From: Bacteroidales bacterium UBA4073 | Lineage (GTDB): Bacteria > Bacteroidota > Bacteroidia > Bacteroidales > Tenuifilaceae | NCBI GenBank assembly: GCA_002383425.1 | Contig: DFYV01000107.1 | Coordinates: 1-6,096, forward strand | Length of the DNA stretch: 6,096 bases | Direction: 5' to 3' | In this document: positions 1 through 5,809 of the stretch, one piece after another | Layout: each line of letters starts with the position of its first letter | Numbering within the stretch: position 1 is the stretch's first letter | The notes under the pieces: model-generated | The model's database searches: none | The model's input: only the letters and a program-made list of their open reading frames with translations | Told to the model about the DNA's origin: nothing | Translations under genes and position numbers: made by a program

Positions 1-11
1 CAAAGAAAAAA

Positions 12-49
12 CTCTGCGACCTTTGCGATCCCTTTGCGACCTTTGCGGT
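12..49. repeat. Short 9-bp tandem repeat, CTTTGCGAC type
   Basis: Four degenerate 9-bp units are visible: CTCTGCGAC (12-20), CTTTGCGAT (21-29), CTTTGCGAC (32-40) and CTTTGCGGT (41-49). Two extra C bases separate the second and third units, and an A-rich run follows. Runs of CTTTGCG/CTTTGTG words ending in GGT plus A-rich DNA are, from memory, a frequent intergenic repeat type in Bacteroidota. The function is unknown. The array may continue to the left of the window. Confidence 0.75.
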
Positions 50-298
50 AAAAAAATAAAATATGAAAATTAATAACTTGTATAAATTTAAAAAGATGAA
101 TTTAAAAGGTAGAAGGAAGAAAGAAGATAGTTTTGGAAGGAATTGATGAATGTTGTTTAATGAATGAGTTCAGTCAAAAAGGTGATTGCCTTGGTATGAA
201 ACCAACATTCGTGCAATCGTAGCAAAAAATATTGATTTTTATTTCCAGGATGTGTTCTAGGCGGTTAAAAAAATATATATGGCAGTTCTCATTTTTGG
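50..298. other. AT-rich intergenic stretch without a supportable gene
   Basis: No reading frame of useful length or recognisable protein similarity is present on either strand. The longest plus-strand candidate from an ATG at 63 gives only 27 very basic, low-complexity residues before a TGA at 144-146. Part of the stretch (about 105-140) is purine-rich. A small nested hairpin at 183-220 is listed separately. No tRNA-like fold and no known riboswitch core was recognised. Confidence 0.6.
183..220. other. Nested imperfect hairpin of unknown role
   Basis: The outer arms GATTGC (184-189) and GCAATC (213-218) are perfect reverse complements. Inside them, TTGGT (191-195) pairs with ACCAA (201-205) around a 5-base loop, ATGAA. 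The internal loop is asymmetric: one base on the left (190) and seven on the right (206-212). G-T pairs could extend the outer stem at 183/219 and 182/220. No U-tract follows directly, so it is not a standard terminator. It could be a structured RNA element, a protein-binding site or chance. Confidence 0.35.
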
Positions 299-335
299 AG
301 CAGTAGAGACGTAGCATTGCTGCGTCTCTACTGCT
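299..335. repeat. Palindromic intergenic repeat, GTAGAGACG...CGTCTCTAC type
   Basis: Positions 299-315 pair with 319-335 around a 3-base loop (316-318). The stem is 17 bp with a single G-T wobble (312/322). The outer 13 bp, including GTAGAGACG and CGTCTCTAC, are perfect. The element lies 5 bp downstream of the M23 peptidase stop codon, so it could end or stabilise that transcript. On the M23 strand no U-run follows it, whereas on the plus strand a T-rich stretch (340-350) follows at a short distance. From memory, GTAGAGACG-type palindromes are dispersed in many Bacteroidota and cyanobacterial genomes. That makes a dispersed repeat more likely than a dedicated terminator, although it may serve both roles. 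Confidence 0.7.
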
Positions 336-340
336 ATGAT

Positions 341-1216
341 TTATTTTTTTGTCTCAGCCAAGTACCCCTTAGGATCTACCGGAATGCCTTTAATTCGGAT
401 TTCGTAATGAAGATGTGGCCCTGAAGTACGGCCTGTGCTGCCTGTGTATCCAATTACATCACCTTTTTTTACTGCGTATCCCTTACTTACTATGATTTTA
501 TCGAGATGTGCGTAAACCGAACTAATACCATCATTGTGTTTAATTATTACGTAGTTTCCGTAAGTTTTATTATACTGAGCCAAAACAACCATTCCATCAG
601 ATGCTGCATAAACATCGGCACCCCGACCTGAACCAAAATCGACTCCGTTATGCTTAATGGGACGCCCTAAGGTTGGGTGTATCCTGATTCCGAAAGGGGA
701 TGTTATTTTGGCCAAATTTTTGGGTAGAGGGGTGAGCACTGGAATACCGTCGGGTGAGTTTACATCAGACTTAAAAGTTGTAGTCGGGGGTTCAGCTGCT
801 TTGCCTTCATTCCTTTCATCTTCGATAATTTCTTCATTTTGTTGTTTGGCTGCATTCAATTTCGCTGCTTCAACGTTTGGAACTTCTTTAATTCTTTCAG
901 GAATTTGGTAACCCAGGGTTTTGGCAATGCTATTCTCGTAATCAATCATCTCTTGTACCGTTTGTGCCTTTTCTGGCTCCCCTGTTTTAACAAAATCGCT
1001 TTTTAATCCTATCATTTGGTTATAGTAATTCAGGTAATCCTGTTCCATTTTTTGGAGTTCTGCCTCGCGCCTTTGTTTAAAGTTCTGGAAGTCATATTCA
1101 CGCTGCTTTTTATATTTTTCAAAATCGTTTTCAAACTTTTTTTTGTCTTCCTCTTGCGCCATTGCTGATAGGCTGATTAAGATGGCAAGGCTGGCTATTA
1201 TTCTAAAACGATTCAT
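341..1216 (-). CDS. Secreted M23 family (LytM-type) metallopeptidase
   Basis: This is a predicted zinc endopeptidase that cuts peptide cross-bridges of peptidoglycan and acts in the periplasm or at the envelope. The 291-residue product starts with a signal peptide (basic MNRFR, hydrophobic 6-17) and a likely cleavage site AMA|Q after residue 20. Residues 22-75 are highly charged and heptad-like, suggesting a coiled coil. A variable linker runs to about 165, and the M23 domain spans about 170-285. The catalytic set looks complete: H189 and D193 (HNGVD) with H270 as zinc ligands, and H237 (AHLD) plus H268 of HLH as catalytic histidines. It is therefore probably an active enzyme rather than a degenerate EnvC/NlpD-type activator, although the coil-plus-LytM layout resembles EnvC. 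It diverges from the next gene over an 82-bp gap. No clear Shine-Dalgarno precedes the ATG. A palindrome follows the stop. The substrate bond is unknown. Confidence 0.93.
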   Translation of the reverse strand: MNRFRIIASLAILISLSAMAQEEDKKKFENDFEKYKKQREYDFQNFKQRREAELQKMEQDYLNYYNQMIGLKSDFVKTGEPEKAQTVQEMIDYENSIAKTLGYQIPERIKEVPNVEAAKLNAAKQQNEEIIEDERNEGKAAEPPTTTFKSDVNSPDGIPVLTPLPKNLAKITSPFGIRIHPTLGRPIKHNGVDFGSGRGADVYAASDGMVVLAQYNKTYGNYVIIKHNDGISSVYAHLDKIIVSKGYAVKKGDVIGYTGSTGRTSGPHLHYEIRIKGIPVDPKGYLAETKK

Positions 1217-1225
1217 ACAATAAAT

Positions 1226-1255
1226 TTTGATATTTTCCGTGTATCAATAACTTTG
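1226..1255 (+). promoter_or_regulatory. Putative Bacteroidota-type promoter for the nucleotidyltransferase gene
   Basis: A TTTG (1226-1229) is followed after 18 bp by TAACTTTG (1248-1255). This matches the TAnnTTTG -7 element and the TTTG -33 element known for the primary sigma factor of Bacteroides/Flavobacterium. The expected transcript start near 1260-1265 gives a leader of about 35 bases before the ATG at 1299. No equally good match was found for the divergent M23 gene. Confidence 0.55.
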
Positions 1256-1298
1256 CCAAGTTAATTAAATAGGAGTTAAATAAAAAATAAGGAATTTC

Positions 1299-2222
1299 AT
1301 GAAACCAACTCTTGTTATACTGGCAGCGGGAATGGGAAGTCGGTATGGTGGTTTAAAGCAGGTTGATGCCCTTGGTCCCAATGGTGAAACCATAATCGAT
1401 TATTCGGTTTACGATGCTATTCGTGCCGGATTTGGGAAAGTGGTATTTGTTATCCGTAAGAGTATTGAAAAAGATTTTCTGGAAGTATTCGGGAATCGAT
1501 TTAGTTCAACGATTGAGGTAGAAATTGCTTTTCAAGAGCTCGATATGCTTCCATCGGGAGTTAATGTGCCCGAAGGGCGTGAAAAACCTTGGGGAACAGC
1601 ACATGCGGTATGGGTTGCCCGGCACTTAATCGACGAGCCCTTTGCGGTAATCAATGCGGACGATTTTTATGGGTTCGACACCTTCAGGGTTCTTGCCGAG
1701 GAGTTATCGAGACCAAACCTTAATAAAGGGAGTTATTTTATGGTTGGCTACAAGCTTGGAAATACACTATCGGAACAGGGCGCTGTTTCGAGGGGCATAT
1801 GCACAACCGATAGTAATGGATTCCTTATAGATGTTGTTGAGCGCACACATATTGAACGTATCAACGGAGTGGTAAAGTATAAGGATGTGGATGGAAATTT
1901 TGTTGGGGTTGATGAAAACGTGCCCGTTTCCATGAATTTTTGGGGCTTTACACCCGACTTTTTGGGTTACACCGAGAATTTAATGTCCGATTTTTTTACT
2001 AATCAGATTGACAGTGCAAAATCAGAGTTTTACATTCCAACTGTTGTGAATAAAGCTATAAAAGATGGATTTGCCCACTGTAGGGTATTGAAGACACAGG
2101 CAGAGTGGTTCGGTGTAACCTATCCGGGCGATAGGCCAACGGTTGTAAAGCGACTTATGGAGCTGTCCGATAAAGGAGAATATCCAACGCCTTTATGGAG
2201 CAAAAAAAATATTTACTTGTGA
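1299..2222 (+). CDS. Sugar-phosphate nucleotidyltransferase-like protein (NTP_transferase fold), substrate unknown
   Basis: This 307-residue protein has the fold and motifs of enzymes that join a sugar 1-phosphate to an NTP, giving an NDP-sugar and pyrophosphate. The N-terminal signature LAAGMGSRYGGLKQ (8-21) is the nucleotide-binding loop with G11, G13, R15 and K20. KPWGTAHAV (96-104) is the usual nucleotide/sugar-recognition stretch, and NADD (119-122) supplies the metal-binding aspartate. VVER (179-182), SMNFWGF (211-217) and WFGVTYPGD (270-278) fit substrate-contacting segments of the family. There is no signal peptide, so it is cytoplasmic. The ATG is supported by AAGGAA (1289-1294), only four bases upstream, and by the promoter before it. 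No partner kinase is visible, so the sugar and nucleotide cannot be assigned. Bacteroidota relatives are usually annotated simply as nucleotidyltransferase. The symporter gene follows after an 84-bp gap. Confidence 0.85.
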   Translation: MKPTLVILAAGMGSRYGGLKQVDALGPNGETIIDYSVYDAIRAGFGKVVFVIRKSIEKDFLEVFGNRFSSTIEVEIAFQELDMLPSGVNVPEGREKPWGTAHAVWVARHLIDEPFAVINADDFYGFDTFRVLAEELSRPNLNKGSYFMVGYKLGNTLSEQGAVSRGICTTDSNGFLIDVVERTHIERINGVVKYKDVDGNFVGVDENVPVSMNFWGFTPDFLGYTENLMSDFFTNQIDSAKSEFYIPTVVNKAIKDGFAHCRVLKTQAEWFGVTYPGDRPTVVKRLMELSDKGEYPTPLWSKKNIYL

Positions 2223-2247
2223 AACTATTGATGTAGTTCAATTGCTT

Positions 2248-2276
2248 TTTGATATAAATGGAAAGTTATACTTTTG
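2248..2276 (+). promoter_or_regulatory. Putative promoter of the sodium/sugar symporter gene
   Basis: TTTG at 2248-2251 and TACTTTTG at 2269-2276 fit the Bacteroidota TTTG / TAnnTTTG pattern, with a 17-bp spacer that is slightly short. A transcript starting near 2282 would exclude the TTG at 2274 as start codon and supports the ATG at 2307. The symporter can then be expressed independently of the upstream nucleotidyltransferase gene. Confidence 0.45.
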
Positions 2277-2306
2277 TTATTAACCTTAAACCAAAACCTA
2301 AAAAAT

Positions 2307-3905
2307 ATGTCGTTTGCAACAGTCGATTACATTGTTTTTGCAGTTTATGCCCTAGTTATTGTGGGCTTAGGCTTATGGGTTTCGTTTCGTAAGCGCGATT
2401 CGGAAACCAACTCAGGCGATTACTTTCTGGCAGGCAGAGCCCTGCCCTGGTGGGCAATTGGTGCATCGCTCATAGCTTCAAATATTTCTGCTGAGCAATT
2501 TATTGGCATGTCGGGCTCAGGTTATGCCATTGGACTGGGTATAGCCTCATACGAGTGGATGGCTGCGCTAACGTTAATTCTTGTTGCTGTTTTCTTTTTG
2601 CCAATTTTTTTGGAGAAGAAAATATTTACTATGCCTCAATTTCTGGAAACACGATATGATAAACGCGTTAAAACAGTCATGGCGGGATTTTGGCTACTGG
2701 TTTTTGTTTTCGTAAATCTCACCTCTATCATTTACCTTGGGGCATTGGCCATGCAACGCATTATGGGCATTAGTATGACCTACGCTATTATTGGGTTAGC
2801 TTTTTTTGCTGCACTTTATTCTATTTATGGTGGTTTAAAAGCGGTGGCATGGACCGATGTTGTTCAGGTGGTTTTCCTGATAGGTGGAGGTTTAGTTACA
2901 ACCTATTTTGCCCTTGATTACTTAAGTGATGGAAATGGCTTTATTGCTGGTTTTAAAACATTGCTTCAAAAAGCACCCGAAAAGTTCGATATGATTCTGG
3001 AAAAAGGTAAGCTAATGATCCCCGATGGAAGGGGAGGGCTAAAAGATGCCTATAACGATTTGCCCGGTATTAGCGTTTTAATTGGCGGAATGTGGGTTGC
3101 AAATCTTTACTATTGGGGTTGTAACCAGTACATAATCCAGCGTGCTTTGGCAGCTAAGAACATTAAGGAAGCTCAAAACGGCTTAGTTTTTGCTGCGTAC
3201 CTTAAGCTATTACTTCCGTTAATAGTTGTAATACCCGGAATTGTGGCCTTTGCCTTACATGCCGATATAGCCAAGTCCGACGAAGCCTACCCCTGGTTAC
3301 TGCACAATTTTGTCCCTACTGGCGTTAAGGGTTTGGCTTTTGCCGCTCTGGTTGCTGCAATCGTAAGCTCATTGGCTTCAATGATGAACAGCGTGGCAAC
3401 CATTTTTACCATGGATATTTACAAAGAATTTATCAATAAATCAGCCTCTGAGCATCGTTTAGTCAGCGTGGGGCGCCTGGCTAGTTTTACTGCTTTGCTG
3501 ATTGCGGTATTCATTGCCCCTCAACTTTCGAATCTTGACCAGGCGTTTCAGTATATTCAGGAATTTACCGGTTTTATTAGCCCTGGGGCTTTGGCCATCT
3601 TCTTGGCAGGCTTTTTCTACAAGAAAGCTACTGCTAATGGTGCCTTAGCAGCGGCACTTGGTACTTTTGTCTTTTCCCTGCTATTCAAAGTATTTATGCC
3701 TAACCTTCCTTTTATGGATCGTATGGGTATTGTATTCCTTTTAAGCTTACTACTTATATGGATTTTTGCAAGAATTGAGGGTAATAAAATTCACGAAAAG
3801 GCAATTACCATTTCAAGCGGGATGTTTAAAACAAGTAAAGCCTTTTTTATTGGTTCAATTGGTGTTGTTGTTATTTTAATTATTTTTTATAGTCTTTGGT
3901 GGTAA
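2307..3905 (+). CDS. Sodium/sugar symporter of the SSS family (SLC5, vSGLT-like)
   Basis: This inner-membrane symporter should import a sugar, probably galactose or glucose, driven by the sodium gradient. The 532-residue product aligns, from memory, along nearly its whole length with Vibrio parahaemolyticus vSGLT and shows about 14 membrane segments, roughly from residue 5 to 531. Shared blocks include NISAEQFIGMSGSGY (59-73), ASYEWM (80-85), FVNLTS (135-140), NLYYWG (266-271), AAIVSSLASM (350-359) and FQYIQEFTG (414-422). Sugar-site counterparts are Q64, E83, N137, Y269 and K300; sodium-site counterparts are A57, I60, S354 and S355. The vSGLT serine 91 position appears to be alanine (A86). 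The frame is open back to a TTG at 2274, but the ATG at 2307 suits the family N-terminus and the promoter better. There is no clear Shine-Dalgarno, only an A-rich leader. A terminator follows. The exact substrate is inferred. Confidence 0.93.
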   Translation: MSFATVDYIVFAVYALVIVGLGLWVSFRKRDSETNSGDYFLAGRALPWWAIGASLIASNISAEQFIGMSGSGYAIGLGIASYEWMAALTLILVAVFFLPIFLEKKIFTMPQFLETRYDKRVKTVMAGFWLLVFVFVNLTSIIYLGALAMQRIMGISMTYAIIGLAFFAALYSIYGGLKAVAWTDVVQVVFLIGGGLVTTYFALDYLSDGNGFIAGFKTLLQKAPEKFDMILEKGKLMIPDGRGGLKDAYNDLPGISVLIGGMWVANLYYWGCNQYIIQRALAAKNIKEAQNGLVFAAYLKLLLPLIVVIPGIVAFALHADIAKSDEAYPWLLHNFVPTGVKGLAFAALVAAIVSSLASMMNSVATIFTMDIYKEFINKSASEHRLVSVGRLASFTALLIAVFIAPQLSNLDQAFQYIQEFTGFISPGALAIFLAGFFYKKATANGALAAALGTFVFSLLFKVFMPNLPFMDRMGIVFLLSLLLIWIFARIEGNKIHEKAITISSGMFKTSKAFFIGSIGVVVILIIFYSLWW

Positions 3906-3929
3906 GCATTGATTTAGATGATCAAAAAA

Positions 3930-3963
3930 AGGGTGCCTTCGGAATGGGCACCCTATTATTTTT
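3930..3963. terminator. Bidirectional intrinsic terminator between converging genes
   Basis: AGGGTGCC (3930-3937) and GGCACCCT (3947-3954) form a perfect 8-bp GC-rich stem with a 9-base loop that starts TTCGG. On the plus strand it is followed by ATTATTTTT (3955-3963), ending the symporter transcript. On the minus strand the A-run at 3924-3930 becomes a U-run just after the stem, ending the dtd-mazG-deoC transcript. It sits 24 bp after the symporter stop and 21 bp after the deoC stop. Confidence 0.88.
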
Positions 3964-3975
3964 ATCGAAATGGAT

Positions 3976-4875
3976 TTAATACTTAACCGCCGATGAAGTG
4001 CTGAAATACTTAACCTTGTTCCCCAGAATATCGCTCAGTAATACATCAGCAAGACGACTGGTTCCAAATCGCAAGAGACCGGGATATAGCCAATCTTGCC
4101 CTAGAACCTGCTCAACAATTGTGTAGAATAAAGTGGCATCGTGAGAGTTTGATACTCCACCGGCTGGCTTAATTCCAACTTTACGTCCGGTTTTATTGAA
4201 AAATTCGTTGATGGCACTACACATAACGTAAACCGCTTCGGGGGTTGCAGCAGGTTCAAGCTTCCCTGTTGAGGTTTTAATGAAATCGGCACCAGCCTCC
4301 ATGGCCAGGAATGAGGCAAGTTTAATATCGTTCAATGATGGTAGAGCACCCGTTTCAAGAATTACTTTAACCCTGGCATTCTCAGCAACTTCTTTAATCT
4401 GCTGCAACTCGCTGAAAACAGTAAAGTAGTCGCCTTCGAGGAATGTCCCCACCGACATTACCACATCAAGTTCGTCAGCTCCATGCTCAAGAGCCATTTC
4501 GCATTCTGATAGTTTAATTTCCAGAAATGTTTGCGAGGCTGGGAATCCTGCTGCTACCGATGCAATTTTAACATTTGAAGCCTTTAAATTTTCCTTTACA
4601 GCTGCTACTATTGAGGGGTAAATACATATAGCGGCAACATTGGGCATACCGGGGAACTGATCGGGGAATTGACTTACCTTGTCGGCAAATAACTTCCCAC
4701 GTTCATAGCCATCGCTTGTATTAAGGGTGGTGAGGTCAATCATACTAAAACATCTTTTTAGTACGTCGATATCTTCCTGGCGTGTTTTGGCAATACCCTT
4801 GAATTTGTTAATAGCCTTTTCAACTTCAGAGGCATCAACATCAATATTAAATTTATCGTCTAAAGAAAAGTCCAT
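3976..4875 (-). CDS. deoC: Deoxyribose-phosphate aldolase (DERA)
   Basis: DeoC cleaves 2-deoxy-D-ribose 5-phosphate to acetaldehyde and glyceraldehyde 3-phosphate, the last step in using deoxynucleosides as carbon source. The 299-residue class I aldolase shows MIDLTTLN (45-52), ICIYPS (83-88), ASVAAGFPASQT (105-116), ELDVVMSVG (135-143) with D137, DFIKTSTGK (197-205) with the Schiff-base lysine K200, and GIKPAGG (234-240) with K236. The C-terminus ends in tyrosine (Y299), like the functional tail tyrosine of E. coli DERA. The N-terminal extension of about 30 residues and the VAAGFPA block resemble the longer eukaryotic-type enzymes more than the 259-residue E. coli form. The frame opens upstream to a TTG (4908) two bases after the mazG stop. 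ATG at 4875 is preferred because TTG starts are rare and no Shine-Dalgarno favours either. It is the last gene of the operon, 35 bases after mazG. Confidence 0.95.
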   Translation of the reverse strand: MDFSLDDKFNIDVDASEVEKAINKFKGIAKTRQEDIDVLKRCFSMIDLTTLNTSDGYERGKLFADKVSQFPDQFPGMPNVAAICIYPSIVAAVKENLKASNVKIASVAAGFPASQTFLEIKLSECEMALEHGADELDVVMSVGTFLEGDYFTVFSELQQIKEVAENARVKVILETGALPSLNDIKLASFLAMEAGADFIKTSTGKLEPAATPEAVYVMCSAINEFFNKTGRKVGIKPAGGVSNSHDATLFYTIVEQVLGQDWLYPGLLRFGTSRLADVLLSDILGNKVKYFSTSSAVKY

Positions 4876-4910
4876 GGTATTTACTGTTTTATAATGGTTA
4901 TACGGCAAAT

Positions 4911-5246
4911 TTACAACAATTTGGGATTGCCTTGGTGCCGATAGCTATCGCGTTGGTTTTTTTTATCGATGCTTTGAAGCAGTGCGTTTGTTAAATTAAC
5001 TCCGGTTTGATTGGCTAAGCAAATTAAAACAAATAGTATATCGGCCATTTCTGATGCCGGGTCGTGATCGGTTTCACCTTCTTTAAACGATTGTTCCCCG
5101 TATTTTCTGGCCATTATACGGGCAAGTTCTCCAACCTCTTCAACCAGCAAGGTCATATTGGTAAGCTCATTGAAGTATCGGACTCCCTTGCTTTTAATCC
5201 AATCATCAACTAATTTTTGGGCATCATCGAGTGTAAGCGGTGTCAT
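4911..5246 (-). CDS. MazG-like nucleotide pyrophosphohydrolase
   Basis: This small all-alpha enzyme is predicted to hydrolyse NTPs or dNTPs to monophosphates and pyrophosphate in the cytoplasm, a house-cleaning role. At 111 residues it is a single-domain MazG-like protein, not the two-domain E. coli MazG. The metal-binding signature EExxE...ExxD is complete: E36, E37 and E40 in LVEEVGELAR, then E66 and D69 in SEMADILF, 25 residues later. The start ATG overlaps the dtd stop codon as ATGA (5243-5246), which supports this start and suggests translational coupling. deoC follows 35 bases downstream. Nucleotide preference cannot be read from the sequence. It could equally be grouped with YpjD/dCTPase-like members of the superfamily. 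Confidence 0.9.
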   Translation of the reverse strand: MTPLTLDDAQKLVDDWIKSKGVRYFNELTNMTLLVEEVGELARIMARKYGEQSFKEGETDHDPASEMADILFVLICLANQTGVNLTNALLQSIDKKNQRDSYRHQGNPKLL

Positions 5247-5698
5247 ATATCCTTGTTTTTTGAATCGATAATAATGGTAACCGGCCCTGAATTGGTAAGG
5301 CTCACATCCATTGTCGCTCCAAAAATTCCACGTTCAACCCTTTTGCCACTGGTTTCCTCCAGTAACTGTAAAAATTTTTCGTAGAGAGGTATAGCAGTGC
5401 TGGGAGGTGCAGCTTGAACATACGATGGCCTGTTACCTTTTTTTGTTTTTGCGTGCAGGGTAAACTGACTTATAACCAGTATTTGTCCGTTAACATCTTT
5501 CACGCTTAAGTTCATTACACCCTCAGTATCGTTAAAAATTCGCAGTCGGGTAATTTTACCAACCATCCATTCAATATCTTCGTTAGTGTCGGTATGTTCA
5601 AAGCCTGCAAGTATTAGCAATCCATTCCCAATTGAGCCAGTAATCTCATCCTTAACCGTTACACTTGCTTGTTTTACACGCTGAATAACAACTCTCAT
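5243..5698 (-). CDS. dtd: D-aminoacyl-tRNA deacylase
   Basis: DTD frees tRNAs mischarged with D-amino acids (and glycine from tRNA-Ala), a cytoplasmic proofreading step. The 151-residue product has the typical family length and start, MRVVIQRV. It then shows ASVTV (11-15), GLLILAGF (26-33), RIFND (53-57), the active-site motif SQFTL (77-81) with T80, NRPSY (89-93) and the Gly-cisPro motif SGPVT (137-141, G138-P139). All diagnostic motifs are intact. The frame remains open upstream to a GTG at 5737, but family alignment makes the ATG at 5698 the real start. It is the first gene of an apparent dtd-mazG-deoC operon and overlaps the next gene by four bases. No Shine-Dalgarno is evident. Upstream lies a long gene-free stretch with the 8-bp repeat array. 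Confidence 0.95.
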   Translation of the reverse strand: MRVVIQRVKQASVTVKDEITGSIGNGLLILAGFEHTDTNEDIEWMVGKITRLRIFNDTEGVMNLSVKDVNGQILVISQFTLHAKTKKGNRPSYVQAAPPSTAIPLYEKFLQLLEETSGKRVERGIFGATMDVSLTNSGPVTIIIDSKNKDI

Positions 5699-5718
5699 TG
5701 TAAATTCGCAATAATATG

Positions 5719-5726
5719 CTAAAGTA
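5719..5726 (-). promoter_or_regulatory. Possible -7 promoter element for the dtd operon
   Basis: On the minus strand this reads TACTTTAG, one mismatch from TAnnTTTG. A transcript would start about 10-15 bases before the dtd ATG. No TTTG was found at the proper distance upstream (around 5745-5750), so the call is weak. The alternative is that transcription enters from farther right, across the repeat array. Confidence 0.25.
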
Positions 5727-5809
5727 CAAAAAATCACTCAGAAGTACGATTTGAAAAATATGCTATAAGTAAACATTAAACTATGAGTAAACTCCGAAAA
5801 CCAAAAAAG

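Noticed and set aside
63..146. 27-codon plus-strand frame in the left intergenic region
   Set aside because: Very short, lysine-rich and low in complexity, with no ribosome binding site and nothing recognisable.
184..195. 12-bp word GATTGCCTTGGT repeated at 4925-4936
   Set aside because: A shared 12-mer is expected about once by chance in a window of this size, and the second copy is inside the mazG-like coding sequence.
657..911. 84-residue plus-strand frame
   Set aside because: It lies wholly antisense to the M23 gene, which has a full domain and signal peptide. The frame has no recognisable similarity or start signal.
1748..1933. 61-residue minus-strand frame
   Set aside because: It is antisense inside the well-supported nucleotidyltransferase gene and shows no features of its own.
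2225..2250. Weak hairpin ATTGA/TCAAT followed by TTTTT after the nucleotidyltransferase gene
   Set aside because: Only five AT-rich base pairs. The T-run also forms part of the candidate promoter of the next gene, so a terminator call is not justified.
2274..2306. N-terminal extension of the symporter from a TTG codon
   Set aside because: The start would overlap the putative -7 promoter element, TTG starts are rare, and the ATG at 2307 gives the usual family N-terminus.
4101..4319. 72-residue minus-strand frame
   Set aside because: It is a shifted frame within deoC, whose active-site lysine region lies there.
4876..4908. N-terminal extension of deoC from a TTG two bases after the mazG stop
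   Set aside because: Translational coupling makes it conceivable, but the extra 11 residues have no family support and a regular ATG follows at 4875.
5699..5737. N-terminal extension of dtd from a GTG codon
   Set aside because: DTD proteins begin with a segment like MRVVIQRV, which starts at the ATG ending at 5698. The extension also covers the candidate promoter.
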